Source: Stromatinia cepivora (lineage: Eukaryota > Ascomycota > Leotiomycetes > Helotiales > Sclerotiniaceae). From it: 64,000 nucleotides of DNA. The stretch is taken from NCBI GenBank assembly GCA_014898415.1, contig RCTD01000005.1, forward strand, positions 682,001 to 746,000. Reading direction: 5' to 3'. The notes under the pieces were generated by a model, which was not told the DNA's origin, ran no database searches, and was given only the letters and a program-made list of their open reading frames with translations. Shown here piece after piece: positions 36,525-47,494 of this stretch. Position numbers and translations under genes: made by a program. The stretch's first letter is position 1; each line of letters begins with the position of its first letter.

Positions 36525-37141
36525 ATATTTTGATGGAGTAAGGTAGTTGATATGAAGAATTATGCATACATATAATTGGCTGGTATAGGCGTCCCATGTG
36601 CACTTTACTTGCTTCCTTGCATTAGCGTTCTCGAGAAGAAGAGGATATTCCCATATGTCTGTCTATATCTACTGCGTGGGGATATGCTATAGCTTTTTTG
36701 GGTTTGGGGGGGCTGGCTGGGATGAGGATGAAGATGAAGATGATGTGGGGTTTCGTCAAGATTGATGGATTTGGATGAAAGGAGTAGATAGCTAGGTAGG
36801 GAGCTTTAAACATTCAGCAGAATGCAGATCATGGGGATAATCAAATATAAATAAACATAGGTACGGGTATGGGAGTATGTATCTATGAGTGGATATTGTT
36901 TGCTTAGTTATTAAGTAGATAATATGACGATGAGAATGATCAAAATTGTGAGTCTTATGCAATTATGATTTCTAAATGGGATTTGTTGCTTTGAATGGCT
37001 GGGTGATGGCATTGCTAAGTGGGTGGATTTATTGTCTATTCTATACCTAGGTTTCTGTAGTAAACATTACATCATGCCCATGAAACGCCAAACCACTTAA
37101 ACCCATCTATCTACAAAACCCCATCCAACCCATCCATCCAT
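36525..37141. other. Intergenic between convergent genes
   Basis: 3' flanks of the JmjC gene and of the inositol-type porter. No gene or structured RNA seen. Confidence 0.6.
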
Positions 37142-38899
37142 CTAATCCCCTCTCTCCTCTCCCCTACCCCATCCCCGTCCCCTAACCCCCCACCCATCCC
37201 TCAACAACACCCCCACCTCCTCCAACCCCAACCCCCTCGTCTCCGGATACACGGTCCAAACCGCGACCCAACCGACCGCACAAACCCCCGCATAAACCAC
37301 AAACGTCCATTGCGGGGACAAAAATTCCATCATGGGAAGAAACGTAAGTCCGATAATGAAATTCGCAGACCAATTTGTACAAGTGGAGAGGGAGGAACCG
37401 AGGGAACGGACGGAGAGGGGGAAGAGCTCGGATTGCATCCACGGGACGTTGCCGAGGCCGAGGGCGAAGGAGGCGGTGTAGAGGGTTAGGGAGAAGAGGA
37501 TTAGGAGGGGGGGGAGGCGGGGGGGAGGGTTTGGGGAGGTGCTGGTGGAGAGGGTGGAGGGGAGATCTATGAAGTGGAAACCTAGGGAGCAGAGGAGGAG
37601 TCCGAGGATCATTATGGGGATTGAGATTAGGAGGATGCGGCGACGGCCGATGCGGTCGATGAGTAGGAGAGCGGCGCAGGTTAGGATGAAGTTGGTGAGG
37701 GCGACGGAGAGAGATGTGAGGGTTGGGGAGGAAAATCCAAGGATGGTGAAGATTGTGGCGCTGAAGTACATTAGGGAGTTCTGTGAGACTTTTATTAGTT
37801 GGGTTTTGTATCGAATTGGAAAAATATACTTACGAAGCCGCATAGTTGTTGCAGACCTTGTAATAGACAAGCAATCACCAAAGCTCTCCTATTTCCTCCA
37901 ACTCCTATTAATTCCTCCCAACTATTTTTCGCGTCGCTTATCCAGGAATCTTCCGACCCCTTATTCTTCCCCTCCATGCCTCTTAACCTCTTCGCCTCAT
38001 CTTCCTCTCTCACTTCCCTCTCAATCCCCTTCAAAACCGCATCTACCACCTTCTGCATCTCCGAGCCAGTCCCAAAAACTTTATTCAAAACACTTCTCCC
38101 CTCATCCACCCTCCCAACCTGTACCAACCACCTCGGCGTCTCAGGCATCAACAACATAACCAAAATCTGCACCAACGCCGGCAGCGCCCCCAACCCAACC
38201 ATCCACCTCCACCCCGTCTCCAAAGTCCCCCATTCCACAAACGCCCACCCCACAATATAAGCCACGACCTGACCCAACGTAATAAACAACACATTCAACA
38301 CCACCAATCTACCTCTCCACATACTAGGCGCCAATTCACTTATATACAACGGAGCCACAAAACTACCTGCTCCGACCGCGAGCCCCACAATACTTCTTCC
38401 GAGGATCATGCCCCATACTGTGGTTGTGAGTGCTTGGATTAGTGCGCCGAGAACGAATGCTAGGTCAGCGAGGAGGACCACGCGTTTGCGACCGAGGGAG
38501 GAGGCGAGCACGCCGGAGAGAGGAGAGATGAGGAGTGCGAAGAGGGAGGTGCAGGATGTTATGAGGGATTTGTCGAGGGTTGTTAGGGGACGACCGAGAG
38601 AGGTGTGGAGGCTTATTAGCGTGGAGGATATTACGCCTGTGTCGTCTGGTTTGTATGTTGTTAGCTATGATATTTGTAGATGGAGATTTGGGAGTGGAGT
38701 ATAAGAAGATGGAGGAAATCATACATCCAAATAGCAACCCGCTAATCCCGGCCGAAAAAGTAAGTAACCAAACGAATAACCCCGGTTTACTCAGATTCTT
38801 CTCGAGAAGTAATGAGATATCTTCATCTCTATTCTCCTCCTCCTCTTCATCACCAGGCTGATTCGACAAGAGAGGTTCTTCGGCTGTAGACGACGCCAT
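37142..38899 (-). CDS. MFS sugar porter, myo-inositol transporter-like
   Basis: Twelve-helix sugar porter of the plasma or vacuolar membrane. Three exons in phase, 38899-38725, 38645-37834 and 37780-37142, give 541 residues. The N-terminal tail is acidic (DEEEEENRDEDISLLLEKN) with a dileucine-like motif. Helix 1 reads SGLLFGYDTGVIS across the first intron. Other signatures are GRKRVVLLADLAF, MPETPRWLVQVGR, QGLQQLCGFNSLMYFSATIF, DRIGRRRILL, and YPETRGLGLEEV near the end. QQLCGFNSLMYFSATIF and the long helix 6-7 loop fit proton/myo-inositol cotransporters (ITR1/HMIT type) better than hexose carriers. The loop around 37500-37540 is Pro/Ser-rich and very C-rich on the coding strand. The exact substrate is inference. 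Confidence 0.9.
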
Positions 38900-40531
38900 T
38901 ATTTCGAGTGGGATATATATTGAAGATGCCAGTGTGAGCTATGTGAACCTTGAGTTCACATATCGTAGCTCATTTGTTTAATGAATGTTGGTTATTTGTA
39001 CTTTATTGACGGTGATATTGATATTGCTATGTGACACGAGAAATGGGAGAAATGGCTCAGCCGCGTGGTTCCTGAATGGTTTGTTTGCGGGTCAAAATCT
39101 GAGACATGTGGTTCGTGCGTGGTATATGCAGGGTTGATATAGGGTTGTTCTGGGGGGCCGGGTTGAGGCTTGTTCAGCCTTATGGGAAGGCTATGATGAA
39201 TGATTGGATGGATTTAAGCTGTTATTATAGGTTCTATGACGGAGAAAATATTTTGGGATTCTGGTAAACATGATGGGAGTTTAACTGATACAGAATTCGA
39301 TTTGCATGGTACTTGTAGATCTAGTACGTATTATCATCTGAACAGACGAGGCAGACGACTTTATGAAATAATACAGATTCATTAGACAAACATCACTGGA
39401 GAAACGTAATGTCGAATTTGAGACAATTACTCAGAAATACTAATTCATACTAGCTCAACCAAAATCTGGGGAAATATTCTACCCCACGTTCATTCCAAAT
39501 TAGCGAGGCGGTCAAAAATGAGAGTCGGGAGATTGATTGATGATCGGAGAAGGCAAAACTTCATAGGAAAATAAGGTATTTCACAGTCAGTGACAAAATG
39601 ATGGTGAATTTCCGAAACTTTTATAGAATCTTAGGTAAACAGCCATCTAGCAGGCACAGTTGCAGATTATGATAGCAGAGCAAGAAGGAATGCCGAGGGC
39701 AAACACAATCACAAATCTATGATGAAATATCTCTGAGCCAATTGTTCTTTTTATTGTGCAGTTAATGTAGCTCTCCTCCCACAGACAACTAGATTTTCAA
39801 TTTTGGCTTTCACATTCCGTATATTTCGTGAGGCCAAGCCCTGTCTGCCTTGATTGCTAATGTTTTTGCTTGATTGCTTCGAGTTCGATGCTTCTGTAGC
39901 TAGCTATTGGAGTCAGTCATTCTTCGATTGCACTTCCGTCATTAATGGGTGGGGGAGAAGACAAACTTCAAAATTCAAAGTCCATAAGACTTAAGATGTC
40001 ATGGTCGAAGATGTAGAAGCCGCTATCCTTACTGAATGTCGTGTATGACCCATTTTCTCATTCGTGGCTGAGTCCAATGAAGGCGATATTGGTAGAGTTG
40101 AACAGGATGGGATCGTGGGTGGTCAATATAGGTCGATTTTGGGAAAGGTTTATTCCATCCAATTAGTCAAGCCAACTCAAACCATGACTTTGTCGTAAAA
40201 TGAAAAACGATCTTGACTACCAACGGTGCTTCACCACTGTTGTCAGATACAGGTCTATTTATTTGAAGCTTTGCGAAAATTGCGGTGTGCGTTGCCAAAT
40301 ATTGATCAGGCTCAGTCAGAGACATCAGGGGCACCAGGGACACCAGCCTCGACGACATCGCGTTCAGCACGAAATGGAACAATTGGACCTTCGTATGCGA
40401 AACAAAATAAGGAAATTTCGACCGCCTCAAAGCTAATAAGTGCGATTACGGGTGGCAAGAATTTCGACCCATCTTCCCTGTCCTCGGTTTCAACGATGGG
40501 GAAAATCGAGACTGAAAGTGGCATAAGAAAT
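38900..40531. other. Intergenic, no supported gene
   Basis: 1.6 kb upstream of the inositol-type porter. Minus frames at 40167-40430 and 40312-40587 may be remains of the C-terminal part of the neighbouring 2EXR gene, but no frame is convincing. Confidence 0.45.
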
Positions 40532-41344
40532 CTATCCACTTCTGTGTACTTTGGCTCGGTCCAGACCATCAATTTCATTTTGCGCATATGTTGTCAGGGG
40601 ATCCCAGCGGAATGAACGGTGTTTGAAAAACCCACACATGTGGATACGGTCGGCAGTTAACGTATCATCAGATTGTCTGTCCAGGGAAAACATGTCTATA
40701 TTGTAGTTGAACCGAGTTCGTGGTTTGACTCCTAGCAAGCCAAAAGTAACCGTGTAGGTCTCGGAAGCAACTTTCAATGATTCTCGGCAAGTATAGAAAA
40801 ATGATGGATTTGAGTCTCGAGGCGCAAACCCCCCAACGGACCCTGGAAAAGAGTAATCAAAAATGCGACTGCTATTGAGTTCTGACCTGTAATTTGGCTG
40901 CTGCAAGCAATGTGATCATGAATAGCGAGGCCGCAAATATTTTGAGATCAATAACAGGAGTGAAACTTACTGGACAATAGGATACTCAGGGTTCTCCAGA
41001 AAAAAATGTGATAAGACCACGATTCTCGGTCCAGGCAGTGCAGTTTTCCAAATTATCCGTCGAAGCTCTACAGGCGGCTGTCCAAATAAATGAAATGCTG
41101 CATCTTGATTGGGAGTGGCAGGGGCTGAGACAGGAGCCACTGCTGCAAACCAACAGAAACGTCTGAGTAATTTTTGATTGGGATATCGCAATACTTCGTA
41201 AGAATCTATTAAAAGGACAAAGTTGCCGCAAGAATGAAGTTCTCGAGAAAACTTCACTGACGAACCCCGTTTAATTTGCGCACTGGCGGAAGAAGTGGGT
41301 GCCGTCGTAAATCGAGATGAACTCTTCAACACAGAGTTTGACAA
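40532..41344 (-). CDS. 2EXR-domain protein, gene model uncertain or broken
   Basis: The first exon (41344 to about 40971) encodes a basic, Ser-rich start and then FHLFGQPPVELRRIIWKTAL, the diagnostic opening of the fungal 2EXR domain, followed by PGPRIVVL. A donor GTAAGT follows VQ. The next frame (from about 40900) gives the expected FFYTCRESLKVASETY and FNYNIDMF of the same family. However, the good donor (phase 2) and the available acceptors (TTGCAG, GCAGCAG) do not bring the two parts into one frame, and the C-terminal frame ends early after AKVHRSG. Either the splice sites differ from my reading or the gene carries a frameshift. The function of 2EXR proteins is unknown; they are greatly expanded in Leotiomycetes. 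Confidence 0.6.
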
Positions 41345-41731
41345 CTATCAGGATATAACAACAGAACAATCATTTAGAATTGTTTATTAGAAGAAGCTCT
41401 ATTTTTATGGGGAGATGTTGTGGTATAAGGGACTTCACAAGAATAAGTGAAGATAAATCACAAAACTTTCTTGACGAATATAATCTTAGAGAAGTATATG
41501 AGTGGTTTAAGAATTTTCTTGAGTACCTAAGTACTAGGTAGTTTTGATATGTGTATTTGGAAGTGAAGTGAATACGCCGTACCCCACCCTACTATCATCG
41601 GATTCCTTCTCGCTTCTCCCAAACATCAACACACATCGGTTACCTACAACCTCACTTTCATCCAAATATAATTCCAACAGTCATATGTCATATACCATTT
41701 GAATATGTTCCTCATACACAAGTATCATTAA
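41345..41731. promoter_or_regulatory. Divergent promoter region, 2EXR gene and 784-residue gene
   Basis: A 387-bp region between two divergent starts. No individual element is certain. Confidence 0.45.
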
Positions 41732-44086
41732 ATGAATTGGACAGGAGGACGCCTGCAAAGGCATTCTGGAAAATCTTCCCGTGGTGCTGGTGCCTTGACC
41801 AATCGACAAAAGGAGCACTTTGCGAAGGTGAGAGCCAACTTACGAAGCGGTGGTCAAAGAAATACCCCTAAACAATGGTTGATCTTTGATAGAATTCCGG
41901 TTGGTCAGCCACAAGGACAATCGTCTAAGGATCGTATCAATTCAATGGGGAATTATGAGCATACTTCAAGACGGGAAAGGGAGGGAAGTAAAATTAGGCC
42001 TGGACGCTGGGATGATCGCAAAGAATACAACGAATTTCCTACATCTCATTCGACACAGAGAGAGCCCCAAGAGATACATGCGCACGCTCGCCCCCCGTCA
42101 GCTGAGACCATCCAAAGAAGCCCCAAACCCGACGATGATTTATACAATGCGACTCCTCCACCATTAAGAATCAAGCGCGAACATGTTGCATCCTCAGAAG
42201 CTAGAGATATTCCGCAAAACCATGAGTTGCAAGAACCAAGCGAAGAGTCTATAGAGGATAAGATACGAAAATTATTGAGTCAAAAAGACTGGGTTGGCTT
42301 AAGCCTTCGTCGTCCACCACAGCTGAAGGTCGACGGCCCAAGAAATGACCCAGATATTGGAAAAAGAAGAAAAATGACAGATGGACATAGAGCAAGATAT
42401 TCCAAACTTCAAACAAGAATCAGCTCGCCATTCGCGGCAAGGAAGATTCGAATTCGTCAACAAGAAGAGGGTCATACACGAGAAAGGATGTCAAAAAATG
42501 ATGTTAGGATTTCCATTGGTGATAGGGTCGTCCCACCAGGAATAAGTTCCAGCTCGCAGCCAAACAAAGTCAACTGCCAATCTACATCACGTATGATGCA
42601 TCAAATATTTTTATTGGATGATATGCTGCTCGACGATGATTATATCATGGAGGACCGGGAGGATTTGAATAGTGATAGGCACCTTTCCGCTTTCGAAACA
42701 AGAACACACGGCAGTGGAGGACATCGAGATTCTGCAATGAGTAATTTATCGAGCGGAATCCAAGATGAGCTTGGCAGTGAAGATTCCCCATTTCCTCGTA
42801 CAGCTATCAGATCGAGTTGCGATACCAGTATGAAACAACCAATGCCGACTCGTCCCACAAAGCATCCGGTTCTCCATATAAGCTCACCTAAGTGCAACAG
42901 CAGTATGCTTGCACAGGTTGGAGAATTAAAAGGTGTCATTTCCGAAGATCGAGTTATGGAGGATGAGTTGTGGAAGACATGGATGGCGCCTTCCACACAA
43001 GGTACAGAATATTGTAGCTATGATTTTCAAAGAGAAGGAAACTTAGAGGACCGAATGGTATCAATAAGCCCGGGAATAAGCGCAATTCCAACCTCCCATG
43101 AAAACACTTTTAGTGCGTCAAGATTCGACAATGAGGGTTCAGGCGGACAATATCAGCATGCCGAGTCCTGGGAAGGCTGCGAGGGCTCGTTGATACAAAA
43201 GAAGTTTGCAGAACGATATAACAAAGACATATCCCACTCAGAAAACGCCAACCGTCTATCACACAATGACATATCACACAGTTCGGACTTCTATGACCAG
43301 TCCCTCTCATCTGATTGTTGCGAGCCTGTAGGTGGTGCAGGAGTGATCTCTTCTGACCAATACATGGACGAAGACGGTGTCTCGATTGAACCACAATATG
43401 CTCAATCTTCACAGAGAACATCTTCAAGCATTGCTTGGGACCCTCCTCAGAACTCAACTCCTGATATCATTGAACCTTTTCAGCGCAAGTCTATTGATAG
43501 TTCGCCGCCCAAGATTTCCTATCTCCAGCGGAGCATTGCTGCTGCTAGACAAAATGTTAAGCCAGAGAAGATTCTTCTACAGTGCGACGAGGTTATGCTG
43601 TCAAAATCAAGCCACAACCTTGATAGGAGGGATAATTGCCCTGCCAAAGCTCTTGAGAAGGAAGCAGACCAAAATGAGCTCTGGATGAAGTTTATTTTTG
43701 ACAAAGACAGTGAAGACGAGGAGGTATTATTCAACAGGACTGCCTCCACTAAGACCAGACCGGTAAGCAATCGGTACAAGCCTTCTAGAGGTGTAAATTC
43801 CGATATGACTGCCAGTCGTTCACCCGTGGTACATGGAAATCGGAAGGAGAAACCATCACCAACAATCTCAACATTTGTGCACAATTCTATCGACTCCGAA
43901 ATCCCATTGCAACCTAGATATACTGCTCCGGTCCGCAATCATGGCATTTGGCACAATCCCCAGCAAGGTGACAATGCAACCAACTTTAAATCCTCAATCC
44001 ATGGTGACTGTTCATCTTCAGAGCCAGAATCGGTTTCTATGATCGTCGTTCCAGGTTCCCAAATCGATGCATCAGAGCCAAACTAG
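41732..44086 (+). CDS. Conserved-looking hypothetical protein, 784 residues
   Basis: Single-exon gene with no domain I recognise. It starts MNWTGGRLQRHSGKSSRG, then a basic stretch KQHF-like (RQKEHFAKVRANLR). Most of the protein is polar and disordered. Three short tryptophan motifs stand out: KIRKLLSQKDWVGLSLRRP (about 178-196), DELWKTWMAP (about 410-419) and NELWMKFIFDKDSEDEE (about 650-666). The C-terminus ends in a hydrophobic-acidic SMIVVPGSQIDASEP. Acidic DLLDD-type patches surround 290-310. The pattern suggests a nuclear scaffold using short linear motifs, but that is inference. ATG at 41732 is the first in frame. It could be extended by a 3' intron past 44086. Confidence 0.8.
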   Translation: MNWTGGRLQRHSGKSSRGAGALTNRQKEHFAKVRANLRSGGQRNTPKQWLIFDRIPVGQPQGQSSKDRINSMGNYEHTSRREREGSKIRPGRWDDRKEYNEFPTSHSTQREPQEIHAHARPPSAETIQRSPKPDDDLYNATPPPLRIKREHVASSEARDIPQNHELQEPSEESIEDKIRKLLSQKDWVGLSLRRPPQLKVDGPRNDPDIGKRRKMTDGHRARYSKLQTRISSPFAARKIRIRQQEEGHTRERMSKNDVRISIGDRVVPPGISSSSQPNKVNCQSTSRMMHQIFLLDDMLLDDDYIMEDREDLNSDRHLSAFETRTHGSGGHRDSAMSNLSSGIQDELGSEDSPFPRTAIRSSCDTSMKQPMPTRPTKHPVLHISSPKCNSSMLAQVGELKGVISEDRVMEDELWKTWMAPSTQGTEYCSYDFQREGNLEDRMVSISPGISAIPTSHENTFSASRFDNEGSGGQYQHAESWEGCEGSLIQKKFAERYNKDISHSENANRLSHNDISHSSDFYDQSLSSDCCEPVGGAGVISSDQYMDEDGVSIEPQYAQSSQRTSSSIAWDPPQNSTPDIIEPFQRKSIDSSPPKISYLQRSIAAARQNVKPEKILLQCDEVMLSKSSHNLDRRDNCPAKALEKEADQNELWMKFIFDKDSEDEEVLFNRTASTKTRPVSNRYKPSRGVNSDMTASRSPVVHGNRKEKPSPTISTFVHNSIDSEIPLQPRYTAPVRNHGIWHNPQQGDNATNFKSSIHGDCSSSEPESVSMIVVPGSQIDASEPN

Positions 44087-45925
44087 AGGAGGTCTTTCCT
44101 AGGAACACAACGCAAAGTTGTCTTCACAAAGCCTCAACCGTTCGTTGGATTGAGAGCAAACGCACAGTCCTCATCTCCTGATAGGACTATGCATATTGGC
44201 AGAGGAGGGTCCAAGAAACAGACCAGTAGATCTTATAGTTCATCTCGATTGATTACAATTTGTAGGAATGAAATATGACGGGATGTTATTTATTATCTTT
44301 TATATTATTTTTCATTGGTTCGTTTATCATTTTTAAGACAAAAAGATTTAATGCAGGGTCGAAAAGTCAAGGTCAAACGGCCAACGGTAGAACTTCAAGT
44401 GGTTGCGGCATGACGCTTGCAGAGGATATAGAGGATGATTAAAGAGGATTGCAATGTTTAGTACGTATGTAATAAGGTCTAGCTCTCTTGAAGAGCTTCG
44501 GGACTATCAGGCTATGTAAGCAGTTTTCGAGAGCTGGAATTGGCTAGATGGTTAGATTGTTAGCACTTAAAATAGAGCTTATCGAACGCACGGTGCCTAA
44601 CGGGCCAAGACCCAAAACGGGACAAAAGCAAATAAAGAAAGCAACATCACATCCCTGAGCTGCAAGAACTTTAATTATTTGCAGTGTTGGTGATACCCGT
44701 GAAAGAGGGGTTCAATGCTGCCAAACTTAATCACGTACCTAGAGTTGTATCAAAACTGTTGACAGCCCTAAGCCACTAGGTTTAATTTTAGCTTATCATC
44801 GCTAACTCCCTTATTAGTCCTTAAAGTATCATCTAGAATTTACCTTTCGCCAATATCACCATTGTCTCTTTCCTCTAGGGTAAACTTAAACGGTTTGTCC
44901 AAACACATTCGTAAGTCTCGAATCAGTGAACTTCCGATTTTTTATCTGATATCTTGACCATCTATCTAGGCACACATCACATGGCATATCTATTTGATTT
45001 TTCCGATTTTTCCTAAATGTACATTACATCACAAGGATTTGCTGGAAGGATTTTCTAGGTCTGCTCCTGATTCCTGAGTGATATTCAAGCGACTGACAAT
45101 GTGAAGGAAGAACTGGAAGGTTCGATGAACTCATATTGCGATCGATCGATCTCTTACATATTCACTACGTGTCGCCGCAAATCCTTTCTATAAAGTGTGC
45201 AACATCAGACATTTTCTAAAATTACCAGGACCACCGTTCCGGGAATGAGGACCGATCATATGCCAGGGCAAAATATGATCGTCGCGCGTGCGTACTCTAT
45301 GTCCACAGCCAAGACGAAACAAGGGAACAAAAAAACTCAAAAACTTGTTATCTTTGACCTCAAATGAAATGACGCCACAACGAAAACTTCCAAAGAAAAT
45401 ATATGTGGCGGTGCATGTGGTCCCCTAGTTATCATTCGTACTTCATTGTCATTGGTTGAGAATTAAGTAGATTAGGTCAAACGAAATAAAGGTAAACAAA
45501 ATCTCTTAAAACATGAAAATCTTTGCTGATGTCTCCTTTTTCTTGTCACATTTATATTATTGGAGATTGGGTGCCATAGTAGTGTGGATAGAGTGAAATA
45601 CAAAGAGATAGTGATTCCAACGGAGGTTTGTTCCGGGCGATGTTTTAATTGGAAGTTGCATCAAAACACGGTTACGTCACATCAGGATGTTTTTAATATA
45701 TGTTGCTATTCGTTCACTCGAGGTTTTCTCAAACTGGAATTGGATTATTCACTCAATATTTACTTTCAACTACCTACCCGGTTGCAAGATAGGCGATCGT
45801 CTCCTCTCTTGCCCTTTCGGCAAATCGAACTCAATATCATTACACTATCAAAGTCTACAAACCTCAACACGAATCTAAACTCATGAGAGACATCAAAACC
45901 TCAACCACACAATCATAGACACAGA
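44087..45925. other. Intergenic, no supported gene
   Basis: 1.8 kb of AT-rich DNA. Open frame 45560-45886 (plus) lies immediately upstream of the next gene and is more likely leader or promoter than coding. Confidence 0.5.
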
Positions 45926-46477
45926 ATGACAGCCTTGAATCCAACGCAAAAGTCACCGGAGAGAGCATTTGCTCTGCAGAAATATCTGCTTCTCCACTCT
46001 CAACATGATGCTCTCCAAAAGCACCTCAACCAAGTCACTGCTGCTTTCCAGGATAGCCCCACAGCATTTCACGATCGCCATCGTAACTCTTCTGTCTCAT
46101 CAGACAGTAGCAATGCTAGCGACACACATCTATCACCTCTCAGCGCACCTATGGCAGCTACTCGTTCCCGCAGAGGCAGTCTTCCATCTTCTTTCGGTCA
46201 TATGCAACATCTTCACCGCGAGAATAGAATCAACTCCCTGCCAGCTGTGGTTGATGAAACGGTAGTTGAAGAAATCGAGGGAGATGAACAAAAATTAAAG
46301 GATGTAAATCAACAAATCAAGACTACCTTGACGGATTTACTCAACTGCGAAAGTGTCAAGGGTGATCTTAGATATAGGAAATGGGTCCAAACACGATTGA
46401 TGGATACTGAGCGAGAATTGAAGGAGAGCAGATCGAAGAGTTGCGAGAGAAGAAGAAGTGAAGACATGAGTCTTTGA
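45926..46477 (+). CDS. Hypothetical protein, 183 residues
   Basis: Single-exon frame with clean start and stop. The N-terminus has a helical stretch (RAFALQKYLLLHSQHDALQK), the middle is Ser-rich (SVSSDSSNASDTHLSPLS) with a phosphosite-like RSRRGSLPSSF, and the C-terminal third is a probable coiled coil (EGDEQKLKDVNQQIKTTL and KWVQTRLMDTERELKESR). I do not recognise a family. Its sense-codon bias and the clear amphipathic helices make it likely to be real. Confidence 0.72.
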   Translation: MTALNPTQKSPERAFALQKYLLLHSQHDALQKHLNQVTAAFQDSPTAFHDRHRNSSVSSDSSNASDTHLSPLSAPMAATRSRRGSLPSSFGHMQHLHRENRINSLPAVVDETVVEEIEGDEQKLKDVNQQIKTTLTDLLNCESVKGDLRYRKWVQTRLMDTERELKESRSKSCERRRSEDMSL

Positions 46478-47494
46478 ATTAGGAAAGATGGTGGAAGATT
46501 GAGGAATGGGACAGATGAGAGATGAACGATTTTGATACCTTGATAGAATGGTCGGTTTATTGGTGGTTTGGTATGGTGCTCAGAATGGGTATCGAATATC
46601 CTCACTGTGGATCGGTTTAAAATGGCGTTTTGGGAGAGGAGGGGAGGAAAGGGATTTTGGCTTTTTCGCGGATTGTATTTGATACCTATATGCTATTTGC
46701 AAACATAGCTTTATTCAATTCTATGCCTTTTCCTGTACGCATGATTTCTCGAACATACTTTGTGGTCTTGAAGATATTGTGATGCTCTGTGAGTGTTAAT
46801 CTAGCCTACTTTGTTCTATGGTATTGGCACTTATTCTACAACTGAAAAAAGGCCCGCCTCCCCACAATTATCTTTATCCTTCAACATGTGCTCTCCTCCC
46901 ACCTCGGTAGGTCAAATGAACCGATGTTCTTTGCTTTACTTATATTATTATGTCTCAGATCTACTCGCACCGTACCAACATCATCAAAGAAAGATGAGAA
47001 TTATTGTCTCCTTAATATTTCCACAGTTATAAATATCACTCCACCAATCAGACCATCTCCTATTAACAAAGACGTTATTTCCAACAGCCATCAAACGAAT
47101 TCCCGACCGTGGCAATGTCCGATATGTCAGCGCAACAAACGTTTGGAGTTTCGAATCTCGGATGAAGCAGATTCCGTTTCGAAAATAATACATTCCAGAC
47201 GATTTTGATGTGAAATCATCTCATGTTGCTATGCATTTTTGCGTTTTGACCCCAGATAAAAGGTGAGAAGATGGTAGGCTATGCTGTTTTCATTATAGAT
47301 ATATGGAACTATTGTTGTCCGAGCACATTGCTTTTTTTATATCTTTGGATGATATATCGATGTGGATTTCTGAATCTATATTTTTTCGTAGATCTGCTTT
47401 TGTATACGATTTCAATTGAGGTTTGATTTCAAAGATTGAGGTAGAGAATTTGGTTGAAGGGAGATTCTGAGTTACAATCAGCGGCTTGGAAGAT
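46478..47494. other. Intergenic, no supported gene
   Basis: Downstream flank of the 183-residue gene and upstream of the oxysterol-binding gene. The 46811-47208 frames are weak and overlapping. Confidence 0.5.

Noticed and set aside
37375..38159. Arg/Gly-rich plus-strand frames
   Set aside because: They are antisense to the inositol-type sugar porter, whose exons and family motifs explain this DNA.
45560..45886. 108-codon frame upstream of the 183-residue gene
   Set aside because: The translation is not protein-like and the frame ends just before the next gene's ATG. It is most likely promoter and leader.
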